A stretch of DNA of 64,000 nucleotides from JAICKN01 sp036489565 (GCA_036489565.1 DASXFN010000097.1:31527-95526), one strand, 5' to 3'; shown: positions 35,084 to 42,814, numbered from the stretch's first letter. Numbers and translations: made by a program. The notes: a model not told the origin generated them from the letters alone.

Positions 35084-35881
35084 TCATCGGCCTCTCCTCC
35101 ACATCTGTGCGACCTGGCGCATCTGATCTTTAGAGGTCGCGCTCTCGTCGCGTATCGAAGATCCAGTAAGCGCAAGAAACGCCTGTTCCAGCGATTCGCT
35201 GTTGGTTTGCTGTTTCAGTTCCTGCGGAGTGCCCATGGCCACAATCGCGCCGTGGTCAATGATGGCGATGCGGTGCGCCACTCGGTCGGCCTCATCCATG
35301 TAATGAGTGGTGAGGAACACGGTTGTATTTTCGCTTTCATTCACACTTTTCACATGGGTCCAGAGCTGGTTTCGAGTTTGTGGATCGAGGCCCAGCGTGG
35401 GTTCGTCGAGGAAAAGGATTTTAGGGGTATGCAGAAAGCCGCGGGCAATCTCCAGGCGGCGCTTCATGCCTCCTGAGAACGTCTTTACATAATCGTTGCG
35501 GCGCTCCCAGAGTTCGAACAGCTTGAGCAACTCTTCGGTGCGTTGCACACGCAGCTTGTGCGGGACTTTGTACAGGATGCCGTGCAGTTCCATGTTTTCG
35601 TAAGCAGTCTGCTCTGCGTCAAGGCTGGGATCCTGAAAGACAATGCCAAAGCGCTGCCGCGCTTCATTGCGGTGCACAGTGGGATCAAGGCCATCGAGTT
35701 CAATTTTGCCGCTGGTGGGGTTCAGCAGCGTGGTCAACATTTTGATGGTGGTAGTCTTCCCTGCTCCGTTGGGGCCGAGGAAGGCGAAGATTTCGCCTTT
35801 CTCAACCTGGAAGGAAATTTTATTGACGGCGGTCAAGTCGCCGAAAGTTTTTTCAAGGTTTTCGACCCGGATGGCACTCAT
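35084..35881 (-). CDS. ABC transporter ATP-binding protein (DrrA-like)
   Basis: A 265-residue ATPase: Walker A LGPNGAGKTTTIKM near residue 41, signature FSGGMKRRLEIARGF near residue 137, Walker B KILFLDEPTLGLDPQTR, and the switch His in VFLTTHYMDEADRVAHR. The C-terminal ~50 residues carry the DrrA-type extension. GGAGG 8 bases before the ATG at 35881 sets the start. First gene of the operon with the permease and TetR regulator; its promoter overlaps a TetR-type operator. Likely exports a hydrophobic compound. Confidence 0.92.
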   Translation of the reverse strand: MSAIRVENLEKTFGDLTAVNKISFQVEKGEIFAFLGPNGAGKTTTIKMLTTLLNPTSGKIELDGLDPTVHRNEARQRFGIVFQDPSLDAEQTAYENMELHGILYKVPHKLRVQRTEELLKLFELWERRNDYVKTFSGGMKRRLEIARGFLHTPKILFLDEPTLGLDPQTRNQLWTHVKSVNESENTTVFLTTHYMDEADRVAHRIAIIDHGAIVAMGTPQELKQQTNSESLEQAFLALTGSSIRDESATSKDQMRQVAQMWRRGR

Positions 35882-35913
35882 GCAATAGCCTCCGCTGTTG
35901 CTTGGATTTATGC

Positions 35914-35942
35914 ATACTAAACGGTTTAGTTTAGTTATGCAA
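35914..35942 (-). promoter_or_regulatory. Promoter and TetR-type operator of the ABC operon
   Basis: On the minus strand, TTGCAT and TAGTAT are 17 bp apart, a fair sigma-70-type promoter. The perfect palindrome ACTAAACGGTTTAGT (35916-35930) covers the -10 and part of the spacer, and an outer TGCATA/TATGCA pair encloses it. This arrangement fits repression by the TetR protein encoded by the third gene. The -10 ends about 33 bp before the start codon. Confidence 0.72.
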
Positions 35943-35964
35943 GACAAACTATGTAAGGCAAATA

Positions 35965-36020
35965 CGAGCGGAGCTTCGCTCGGCTGACGGGCAAGGCACC
36001 CGTCCCCACGTGAGCCTTGC
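35965..36020. terminator. Stem-loops after the ORF6N gene
   Basis: Two stems lie between the ORF6N stop and the ABC promoter: CGAGCG/CGCTCG (35965-35982) and GCAAGGC/GCCTTGC (35991-36020, 16-base loop). Neither has a T-run; they may still insulate the two minus-strand units. Confidence 0.35.
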
Positions 36021-36062
36021 CGCCTTTCCGTCTTTTGCCGTCACCGCCGGGAGAATGTGTTT

Positions 36063-36620
36063 TTATTTCTTTTTACCGCGAGTTTTCGCTGTCGCAGCGG
36101 GAAGCGTAAATCCGATCTTGCGGCGATTGGGTTCGGGCGGTGTCATTAACTCGCGAATGGCTTCGATGAGTTGCTGGATATCGGAGTCGTGGGTTTCGAG
36201 GCGGTGCTCGAGTTCGCCTAGTTTTGCGACAATTTTCTGGTTCGACGACAAAGCTTCGCGCATGCGGACGAAGGCGCGGACGACGAAGATGCTCATTTCC
36301 ACGGCGCGTTCGGAGTTCAGGACGGTGGCGGCCATGATCGCTCCGTGCTCGGTGAAGGCGTAGGGAAGATAGCGGCGGCCACCGTAGGTGGAACTTGAGG
36401 TTGCAAATTGCAACCTCAAGTTTTTGTACTCAGTCGGTGAAAGCCTGAAGAGAAAATCGGCCGGGAATCGATCCGAATTACGATTCACTTGCTGATTCAG
36501 GCGCTTAACATCCACCCCATAAAGCGTCGCTAAATCCGTATCTAAAATGACTTTTTGGCCGCGGATCAGCTGTATTTTTGATTCAGTTTGTTTGATGAGA
36601 GCAATAGCTTTTTTATTCAT
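36063..36620 (-). CDS. ORF6N-domain DNA-binding protein
   Basis: A 185-residue protein of the ORF6N family (N-terminal DNA-binding domain of phage antirepressor-like proteins, often chromosomal with unknown role). The domain spans residues ~10-100: IQLIRGQKVILDTDLATLYGVDVKRLNQQVNRN, then RFPADFLFRLSPTEYKNL, then RRYLPYAFTEHGAIMAATVLNSERAVEMS. The C-terminal half is a coiled coil (LGELEHRLETHDSDIQQLIEAI) ending in a basic tail. ATG at 36620 is used (the alternative is TTG at 36644). No Shine-Dalgarno is visible because a palindrome occupies that place. A 31-bp palindrome lies inside the coding sequence over NLRLQFATSS, and two related copies lie just upstream, which suggests binding to its own gene. 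Confidence 0.82.
   Translation of the reverse strand: MNKKAIALIKQTESKIQLIRGQKVILDTDLATLYGVDVKRLNQQVNRNSDRFPADFLFRLSPTEYKNLRLQFATSSSTYGGRRYLPYAFTEHGAIMAATVLNSERAVEMSIFVVRAFVRMREALSSNQKIVAKLGELEHRLETHDSDIQQLIEAIRELMTPPEPNRRKIGFTLPAATAKTRGKKK
36392..36422. repeat. Palindrome copy A, inside the ORF6N coding sequence
   Basis: Arms AACTTGAGGTTGCAA and TTGCAACCTCAAGTT form a perfect 15-bp inverted repeat around one base. On the coding strand it spells NLRLQFATSS. Outer arm bases are shared with the two upstream copies. Confidence 0.85.
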
Positions 36621-36631
36621 AGCAATCACAG

Positions 36632-36658
36632 CTTGAGGTCGCAAAACGCGACTTCAAG
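36632..36658. repeat. Palindrome copy B, at the ORF6N ribosome-binding position
   Basis: CTTGAGGTCGC and GCGACTTCAAG, 11-bp arms with one G-T-type mismatch around 5 bases. It ends 11 bp from the start codon, where a ribosome site would be expected. In RNA it would fold into a stem that could limit translation. Confidence 0.75.
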
Positions 36659-36677
36659 TCTCAATATTCAAACCTTC

Positions 36678-36708
36678 AACTTGAGGTCACAATTTGTGAC
36701 CTCAAGTT
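36678..36708. repeat. Palindrome copy C, upstream of the ORF6N gene
   Basis: Arms AACTTGAGGTCACAA and TTGTGACCTCAAGTT, a perfect 15-bp inverted repeat around one base, 19 bp from copy B. It differs from copy A only in the inner GT(T/C)(G/A)C positions, always with compensating changes on the other arm. Confidence 0.85.
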
Positions 36709-36871
36709 TGGCCCGAATTCGCAGTATAGCGATCTCACTCCGCCTTGTTTGTGACGAATGAACTTCCGATTTGTTGAAATAAAACGACAGCTTGCAGTTG
36801 CGGGGCCGTGCTACACTGCTCCGATCCTCAGGTGCTGTAGCGGCAATTCTTCATAGATCCGGAGTATGAGC

Positions 36872-37129
36872 ATGGCCAAAAAAAATGCGCCTACAATCAC
36901 GAGCAGTCTGCTGACAACTATTGCGCGGACTGTGGGAACTACGGCTGGTTTGATCGTTAACAAAACGGCTGAACTTACTGAAGTGGCAGCGCAAGCCGCC
37001 GGAATGACAATGAAAGCAGGCAGGAAGTCGGCGGCGAACAAGAAGAAAGCTTCTGCTTCCGCGACAAAAAAACGAGCTCCCCAAAAAACCACCGCGAGGA
37101 AGAAGAAGGCAAAGGCTGTGGAGAGTTAG
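36872..37129 (+). CDS. Small Lys/Ala-rich histone-H1-like protein
   Basis: An 85-residue protein. Residues 1-50 form a moderately hydrophobic helix region (SSLLTTIARTVGTTAGLIVNK). The C-terminal 35 residues are a Lys/Ala/Thr tail (ANKKKASASATKKRAPQKTTARKK, split by others) like eukaryotic H1 or bacterial Hc1/AlgP-type tails that bind DNA. GGAG 7 bases before the ATG at 36872 favours it over an ATG two codons earlier. It is divergent from the ORF6N gene. A nucleoid-associated role is inferred from composition only. Confidence 0.62.
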   Translation: MAKKNAPTITSSLLTTIARTVGTTAGLIVNKTAELTEVAAQAAGMTMKAGRKSAANKKKASASATKKRAPQKTTARKKKAKAVES

Positions 37130-37216
37130 CGGAGTTTCGCTTCCCTCAGGTTTAAAGTAGCGCTAGAGAGCGCTGCGCTACACGAACGAGCTAGATGAAT
37201 GTTGAGGCCTTGTCCG

Positions 37217-38800
37217 CTAATTTTCCAGGTGAGTTTGTCTCGATAGGACCCGCGCGAGTTGTGCAACTGCCCACGCGAAGGCCGCCAGAGTAAATCCCCA
37301 AACCAGAGAAACAATTTTCACCACCCAAGCCGGCGCTTCGCCGACTCTTCGTAAAAGAAACGGTAGAAAATTCCAGGTGGTGATGTGGACGTAGTCCCAG
37401 GGGTCCTGAGTCATTGCCTCATTGTTTAAACCCCAGGCGTTCATTTTCCCCAGCGCGAAGGCAACGATGTTTTTGAAGCGCAGGAAAACGACGAACGTTG
37501 GATGACCGAGGGTTTCCAGTTGATAGATTTCCAGCGACAGCCAGAATGCCAGCGATGCGACTTGAATGACGGCGCTGGTGGCGATGAGCGCCACGCCTGC
37601 CATCCAAACAACTTTGCCGAGTTCTTTGCGGAAACGAAGCAGCAGGGGAACGGAAATAAAGGCTGCCATTTCGGCGGCGGTGGAAACGTAGCGGTCTCCC
37701 CAGGCGAAGTCACCGCTCCAAACGGTGTAGCGGGCGTAGAGGCAAATGTATCCGAGGAGCAGCAGAAAAGATGCGGCGACGTACGCTTTCACTTCCGGTC
37801 GCAGGCGCTTCCATAGCCAAACGGCGAGAACGATGGCGAGGATGATGAGCGGATCGAAGAGGAAGATGGATTTTTCCGGCGTGATGAGTGGGCCGAGAAA
37901 TCCGACGTGGAAGGGCGTTTCCCAGGGATACTTCGCGGGCAAGGTTGGGTCTTGCAGGCGGTGCTCGATGGTGAAGTAATGGACGTAGGTGTTGAAGATT
38001 GTTCCGAAGCGGTGGAACTGGTACAAGCGGTCGAGCAGAAAGAAGAACGCGTACACCGGCATAGCGACTCTCGCGTAAGCAAGGAAGCGGTCCCACATAT
38101 TTCGGGCGCTGCTATGTTCGAAGCACAGGACCAACAATAGGAAGACGCCTCCGATGAAAATATCCAAACCGGTGGTGAGGCGCGTGAGCATGTTCAGACC
38201 GAAGGCGGCGGAACCGATGAGCAAGGCGCGGCGATTCCCTTCCCGCAGCCATTCGTATTGATACGAAAATCCGATCAGCACAAGCAGCATGATGTAGTTG
38301 TTTTCCATCATGTTCTGCGAGTAGTGGAGATGCGTGGTGCAGAAAATCAGAGCCAGAGCGCCAGCGATGGATTCGCGCGAGGTGAACTCCAACTGGCGGA
38401 GAAAACGAAAACAAATTAGCGCGGTAAGCAACGAAATGAGAATGTTCGTCGTATAGGTGACGAAAATATTGCGTACCGTGGGGTCGGTGTCTCCATATTC
38501 GGAAAATATTGGGAGGCGCGAGATCCCTGTTCCGACGATGTCAGAGGGAAGCAGGAGCAGAGGCTGGCCGATGCCGTACCAGTCGTAAAGTTTTCCGCCG
38601 CGGCCGTGGACGCCGAACTCGGGATATTCCTGGGGAAAGACCGACGGCTCTGAAGTCCAGAAAGAATGCGCGGTCTGCAGGCGGTGCATGGTATCGGCAG
38701 AGCCAAGTTCTCCGGATTGCGCGACGAAGGTGCCCAGGCAAACGACGAGGGCCAGAAGAATGAGCGGGTCGTCGAACCAGCGGCGGGAAAGCATGGGCAT
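37217..38800 (-). CDS. Polytopic membrane protein, possible GT39-like glycosyltransferase
   Basis: A 527-residue inner-membrane protein with about eleven hydrophobic segments. After a first helix (LILLALVVCLGTFVAQSG) comes a periplasmic loop with GSADTMHRLQTAHSFW and YDWYGIGQPLLLLP, in the position where ArnT/PMT-type (GT39) transferases have their Asp-containing first loop. The resemblance is in layout rather than in clear motifs. An acceptor cannot be named. ATG at 38800 (or two codons later). It is alone between the histone-like gene and the divergent DUF385 gene. Call it a membrane protein with confidence; the transferase role is tentative. Confidence 0.6.
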   Translation of the reverse strand: MPMLSRRWFDDPLILLALVVCLGTFVAQSGELGSADTMHRLQTAHSFWTSEPSVFPQEYPEFGVHGRGGKLYDWYGIGQPLLLLPSDIVGTGISRLPIFSEYGDTDPTVRNIFVTYTTNILISLLTALICFRFLRQLEFTSRESIAGALALIFCTTHLHYSQNMMENNYIMLLVLIGFSYQYEWLREGNRRALLIGSAAFGLNMLTRLTTGLDIFIGGVFLLLVLCFEHSSARNMWDRFLAYARVAMPVYAFFFLLDRLYQFHRFGTIFNTYVHYFTIEHRLQDPTLPAKYPWETPFHVGFLGPLITPEKSIFLFDPLIILAIVLAVWLWKRLRPEVKAYVAASFLLLLGYICLYARYTVWSGDFAWGDRYVSTAAEMAAFISVPLLLRFRKELGKVVWMAGVALIATSAVIQVASLAFWLSLEIYQLETLGHPTFVVFLRFKNIVAFALGKMNAWGLNNEAMTQDPWDYVHITTWNFLPFLLRRVGEAPAWVVKIVSLVWGFTLAAFAWAVAQLARVLSRQTHLEN

Positions 38801-38889
38801 TGGTGATGTTAGTGTATTAGAGAGCGAGCGGCAAAAGTGCCGCCGGTAATTTTTGCAATCGAAAATATTTAATAGACATCGAATTCCGC

Positions 38890-39339
38890 ATGAGCCCCGA
38901 AAAAGAAAACTTTCGCGAAGCTAACGCCATGGAGCGGGCATTCAATCGCGCTTATGGATTTTTCGTCGGGATGGGCATTGGATTTTCCTATAGCTACCTG
39001 CTGGAAGTCCGCGGACGGAAAAGCGGGAAACTTTTTTCGACTCCCGTGAGCCTGCTGGAACTCGGCGGAAAAAAATTCCTGGTGGCTCCGCGGGGACAAA
39101 CGCAATGGGCGCGCAATGCGGAAGCTGCCGGGGAGATTACGCTGAAGCGGGGTCGTAGGCGGAAGAGGTATCGGGTGCGTCCGCTGGCCGACGGAGAAAA
39201 GCCGGAGGTGCTGAAGATGTATTTGGATAGCTACAAGGGCGCGGTGCAAAAGTTCTTTCCGGTAAAAACTGGAGCGCCGGTGTCGGCATTTGTGGAGTTG
39301 GCCCCGAAATATCCGGCGTTTGAAATTTTCCCAGCGTGA
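38890..39339 (+). CDS. DUF385 / deazaflavin-dependent nitroreductase-family protein
   Basis: A 149-residue split-beta-barrel protein. LLEVRGRKSGKLFSTPVSLLELGGKKFLVAPRGQTQWARNAEAAG (residues ~35-80, broken here only in description) carries the RGRxSG-x4-TP and WxRNxxAAG signatures of the F420-dependent nitroreductase (Ddn/DUF385) family. Family members use F420 or related flavins; whether this organism makes F420 cannot be judged here. No partner gene. A strong bidirectional terminator follows. Confidence 0.78.
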   Translation: MSPEKENFREANAMERAFNRAYGFFVGMGIGFSYSYLLEVRGRKSGKLFSTPVSLLELGGKKFLVAPRGQTQWARNAEAAGEITLKRGRRRKRYRVRPLADGEKPEVLKMYLDSYKGAVQKFFPVKTGAPVSAFVELAPKYPAFEIFPA

Positions 39340-39392
39340 TTTTTAAAGCGTTAACAATTCCTCAGAACTTTACCGCAAGGTTTCTCGACTTC

Positions 39393-39420
39393 ACAAAAAG
39401 GCATGTTCATGCCTTTTTGT
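39393..39420. terminator. Bidirectional terminator
   Basis: ACAAAAAGGCATG and CATGCCTTTTTGT form a perfect 13-bp stem with a 2-base loop. The A-run and T-run at its ends make it work in both directions. It sits between the convergent DUF385 and VWA genes. Confidence 0.8.
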
Positions 39421-39443
39421 TTCGCTCGAAATGACAGGAATGT

Positions 39444-40682
39444 TTAGCGGTCTGCGTAATAGCCGTCTCTGGTTTGCACGGTCAGGTCTTTCTTTTTTGT
39501 GGTGAGTTGGATTTTGTGATAACCGGCGGCGCCAGCCTGCTCGGTGGGAGTGAATCCCAGGTCGTATTGATTTCGCAAATCGTCCTCAACTTGGCTGTAA
39601 ATCTGTTCGACGGTGTCTTTTTTGGAGACTTCAAAGAGGCGTCCGCCCGTCTCTTTGGAAATCTGTTCCAGAATTTTCTTTCCGTCCACGCGAGCTTCGC
39701 GTTGCCGCGGCCCTCCACCGCCGCCGGGGTATCGTCCTCCGCCACCGCCGGGGTATCCGCCACCTGGATATCCTCCGCCCGGGTAGCCTCCGCCCATCCC
39801 GATGTGGCGATGTCCATAGCCTCCGCCGCCGCGGTCGAAATCCTCGTCTTTGTCCTTGAAATAAATTGAGTAGATAACGGTATCGGCGCGCTGCGCGGCC
39901 TCAATGGCGCTTAGCAGTGTTTCCTTGCTGCCGCGGTCCTCGCCGTCGGTAAGCACGATGAGCGCCTTGCGTCCCTGCTGCTTGCTCATCAATTCATTGG
40001 AGGCGAGATAGATGGCATCGTAAAGTTCGGTGCCGCCTCGGTGCATGCGCTGGCGGCCTTGGCCCGGTTGCTGAGGAGAATTGCCGCCGCTGTCGTCACT
40101 GGGATCGTCGTTCGGATTGGAATTAGGATTCGACTGCGCGATCTGTAGCGAGTGCAGCGCGTCTTCCAGCTTGGGGCGCGATGAGGTCACGTCCTGCAAA
40201 AGCTCAACTTCACGATCGAAGTGGATGAGGAAGGCGACGTCTTTTTCCTGCTTTAGCATCTGGTCGAGAAATTTGTAGCTGGCGGTACGCTCGTCATCGA
40301 GCACGTTGCGCTGGCTCAGGCTTGTGTCCACAAGAAGGCCAAGAGTAAGCGGCAGATTGCTTTCCTGCGAAAAATAATGAATGGTTTGCGGTGAGCCGTT
40401 ATCGGTAAGGATGAAATCGTCCTTGGTGAGATTTTTGACCAGCGCGCCGTGCTTGTCGCGCACCGTGGCCAGCGCGTTGACGACATTTACTTTGACGGAA
40501 ACGTCGGCGGGCTTATCGGGCGCGGGGGCATTGGCGGGTGCAGGTTGGGACGTAGGCCGAGAGGACGAAGCGCTTGGGCTGCTGGAATTTGGAGCGGACT
40601 GAGCCGTGGCGGTTGAGATCCCTAGTGCGATTAGGCTGGCAATTAAAGCCGCGCGAACGATAGGCCTTTGCGTCTTATGCAT
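39444..40682 (-). CDS. Secreted VWFA-related domain protein
   Basis: A 412-residue exported protein of the acidobacterial VWFA-related type. A signal peptide (AALIASLIALGISTATAQ) is followed by a Ser/Pro/Ala linker. A beta module comes next (VKVNVVNALATVRDKHGALVKNLTKDDFILTDNG), then a von Willebrand A domain with the metal-site motif LLVDTSLSQ near residue 117 and IVLTDGEDRGSKE near residue 245. A Gly-rich insertion of repeated GGGYP units sits near residues 295-330. Such proteins probably act in adhesion or protein assembly at the cell surface. GGGGAG 6 bases before the ATG at 40682 sets the start. Confidence 0.85.
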   Translation of the reverse strand: MHKTQRPIVRAALIASLIALGISTATAQSAPNSSSPSASSSRPTSQPAPANAPAPDKPADVSVKVNVVNALATVRDKHGALVKNLTKDDFILTDNGSPQTIHYFSQESNLPLTLGLLVDTSLSQRNVLDDERTASYKFLDQMLKQEKDVAFLIHFDREVELLQDVTSSRPKLEDALHSLQIAQSNPNSNPNDDPSDDSGGNSPQQPGQGRQRMHRGGTELYDAIYLASNELMSKQQGRKALIVLTDGEDRGSKETLLSAIEAAQRADTVIYSIYFKDKDEDFDRGGGGYGHRHIGMGGGYPGGGYPGGGYPGGGGGRYPGGGGGPRQREARVDGKKILEQISKETGGRLFEVSKKDTVEQIYSQVEDDLRNQYDLGFTPTEQAGAAGYHKIQLTTKKKDLTVQTRDGYYADR

Positions 40683-40804
40683 GATGCTCCCCATCTTGTG
40701 TCGGAACGTGATTATGCAGGAAGGGTTGTGAGCGGGAGAGTAAAGATTTGTAAAGACTCGTTGATCGCTTATGATGTTTGCAGCTGATTATAAGGACGAA
40801 AAGC

Positions 40805-40981
40805 ATGGCGCAAGTACTTACGGAAGCAAAAAGAAACCGATTGAACGAGGAAAAGCGAAGCGCGGTTTTGATTCTCGCCGAGCGTTCCAGAAAAGTGTTC
40901 GTGGAAGCGATTCTCAATCCTTCCGACCCAAATGAAAAAGCCCTGGCAGCCGCCAAGCGATTTACGCGAGAGGTTCGCTAA
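40805..40981 (+). CDS. Orphan DUF1778-like antitoxin, short
   Basis: A 58-residue protein whose second half (SRKVFVEAILNPSDPNEKALAAAKRF) matches the C-terminal toxin-binding region of DUF1778 (TacA-type) antitoxins, where an F-x3-L/I-x-(N/D)PP-x-PN-x-(A)L pattern is usual. The N-terminal ribbon-helix-helix DNA-binding part is missing or too diverged to see. No GNAT toxin or other partner follows: the next gene is the HlyD-family adaptor. It may be a decayed or solitary antitoxin. An in-frame TTG upstream is less likely than the ATG used. Confidence 0.55.
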   Translation: MAQVLTEAKRNRLNEEKRSAVLILAERSRKVFVEAILNPSDPNEKALAAAKRFTREVR

Positions 40982-41120
40982 TCGCCCCATAAATCGGACG
41001 ACACAGCGCAAACGTCCCCAAAACCCTAAATTTCTAAGCGCGAAAAGGTCGTTGGCTAGTAAACTATAGGTTCACCCCAAAGTTAAGTTTTAGGAGGACA
41101 TTTCCAGGGATGGAAGCGCG

Positions 41121-42497
41121 ATGACTACTACGCGAAAAATTCTAATTGGTGTGGGCGCGGCGGTGGTAATGCTGATCATCATCGGCGTTTCCATGAGCCA
41201 GAGTAATAAGAACGTGGCCACCGTGCAAACCAGCAAAGCGCAGCGCATGGACCTTTCGTCGGTGGTGAGCGCCTCGGGTGAGATCAAACCGAAGACCTAC
41301 GTCAACATCGACGCTAACGCCTTTGGCCGGATCGTCAAGCTGTACGTAAAAGAAGGCGACAAGGTCAAGAAGGGCCAGTTGTTGGCGCAACTGGAGAGCG
41401 TGCAATCGGCCGCGGATGTGAATGGGGCGCAAGCGTCTTTGCAAGCGTCCCAGAGCGACGCGATCGCGTCGGAAGCGGCGACCAATACCTCCATGGCCAG
41501 CCTGAACAAGGCGAAGTCAGATGCGGAAAAGGCGCAACTCGACTGGGAGCGGAGCCAGGAACTTTATAAAGCTGGGCTGATTCCGAAATCCGATTACGAC
41601 ACGCAAAAGGCAGCTTGGCAAACAGCGCAAGCAGGCTTGGCGCAGGCGCAGGCGACCCTTGCGCAAGCCAAAGCGCAGCGGGAATCGGCTGGGCGGCACA
41701 TTACACAGAACGAAGCTGATTTAGCACGGTTCGCGGACGTCCTTCAGAAGACGCGATACGTGGCGCCGTTTGATGGCGTGGTAACCAGCTTGCCGGTGCG
41801 AGAAGGCGAGACCGTGGTGATCGGAATCCAGAATTCGCCGGGCAGCACGCTGATGAGCATTGCCGACATGTCCATCATCACGGCGGAAGTGGAAATGGAT
41901 GAGACCGACATTGTGGGTTTGCAGTTGGGCCAGCCGGCGGAGGTAAGCATTGACGCCATTCCGGACAAGACGTTCAAGGCCGTAGTCACTGAAATTGGCG
42001 ACAACGCAATCGTGCGCTCCACCGGCGTGGCCACTTCGCAGCAAACGACCGCCAGCGATGAGGCGAAGGAATTCAAAGTAGTCGTCACCCTGCAGAATCC
42101 GCCGGAAAATTTACGGCCTGGACTTTCGGCTACTGCCAAAGTCACAACCGCCTCGCGAAGCAACGCGCTCGCAATCCCCATTCAGGCGGTAACGGTGCGC
42201 AAGCCTTCCGAGTTACAGCCGGTGAATTCCAAAGGTGCGGTTCAGGCTGCGGCGCCCGCACAGGATGCGAAGAGCAACGCGAAGACTGAGATCCAGGGAG
42301 TGTTTGTGGTGCGAAACCGCAAGGTGGAATTCGTGCCCGTGAAGACGGGCATTAGCGGCACGAATGACACTGAGGTTTTGAGCGGACTGAAAGAAGGGGA
42401 CGAGATCGTTATTGGTCCTTACAAAGTCCTACGAACTTTGCATCCAGGAAATACGATTAAGGTGGATAATTCCACGCCTGTGGTCGCTGCGGAGTAA
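41121..42497 (+). CDS. MacA/HlyD-family periplasmic adaptor
   Basis: A 458-residue membrane-fusion protein. One N-terminal anchor (ILIGVGAAVVMLIIIGVSM) is followed by a barrel-sandwich half (GRIVKLYVKEGDKVKKGQLLAQLES near residue 72). A long coiled-coil hairpin follows (residues ~100-205, ending in the repetitive AQAGLAQAQATLAQAKAQRE), then the second lipoyl half (YVAPFDGVVTSLPVREGETVVIG) and beta-barrel/membrane-proximal domains. It would link an inner-membrane ABC or RND pump to an outer-membrane channel. The likely partners, two MacB-like permeases, lie convergent at 42815-45347; no ATPase or TolC-like gene is present. A four-codon frame starting at 41110 overlaps its ATG. Confidence 0.87.
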   Translation: MTTTRKILIGVGAAVVMLIIIGVSMSQSNKNVATVQTSKAQRMDLSSVVSASGEIKPKTYVNIDANAFGRIVKLYVKEGDKVKKGQLLAQLESVQSAADVNGAQASLQASQSDAIASEAATNTSMASLNKAKSDAEKAQLDWERSQELYKAGLIPKSDYDTQKAAWQTAQAGLAQAQATLAQAKAQRESAGRHITQNEADLARFADVLQKTRYVAPFDGVVTSLPVREGETVVIGIQNSPGSTLMSIADMSIITAEVEMDETDIVGLQLGQPAEVSIDAIPDKTFKAVVTEIGDNAIVRSTGVATSQQTTASDEAKEFKVVVTLQNPPENLRPGLSATAKVTTASRSNALAIPIQAVTVRKPSELQPVNSKGAVQAAAPAQDAKSNAKTEIQGVFVVRNRKVEFVPVKTGISGTNDTEVLSGLKEGDEIVIGPYKVLRTLHPGNTIKVDNSTPVVAAE

Positions 42498-42506
42498 TTT
42501 CCTCGG

Positions 42507-42558
42507 GGGCTAAAGCCCGCTGTTTGTGGGGGCTGGTTGGCACGGCTGAAGCCGTGCC
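42507..42558. repeat. Two adjacent intergenic hairpins
   Basis: GGGCTAAAGCCC (42507-42518) and GGCACGGCTGAAGCCGTGCC (42539-42558, perfect 9-bp stem, 2-base loop) follow the adaptor stop closely. They may terminate its transcript and belong to hairpin types recurrent in acidobacteria, by my recollection. Confidence 0.65.
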
Positions 42559-42578
42559 CTTCCCGAAGCGATTTGAGG

Positions 42579-42606
42579 GATGGCTCTCTGTTGATGGCTC
42601 TCTGTT
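42579..42606 (+). repeat. 14-bp tandem duplication
   Basis: GATGGCTCTCTGTT occurs twice head to tail in the gap between the convergent adaptor and permease genes. No coding role. Confidence 0.7.
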
Positions 42607-42738
42607 GAAAGGTTCTGGCGGTTTGAGGGACTCTTGGCGATACACCCGCTCAAGGGCTGTTGCAGCGGCATAGTGGAGCTATGTTTGGCTTTTCGCGGAG
42701 TGAAATCTCACTATTTACAATTCTTATCGGCTATAGGG

Positions 42739-42802
42739 ATTCTTCGCTTCGCTCAGAATGACAATACACAACATTCTTCGCGATGAGGCTGCTCAGAATG
42801 AC
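42739..42802 (-). repeat. Interspersed repeat, two diverged inverted copies
   Basis: ATTCTTCGCTTCGCTCAG then AATGAC (42739-42762), and a looser copy ending GCTCAGAATGAC (42773-42802), are in reverse orientation to the copies at 2104 and 6523. They complete the 317-bp gap between the adaptor and the permease gene, which otherwise shows no gene. Confidence 0.6.
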
Positions 42803-42814
42803 AGGGTTGGAAAT

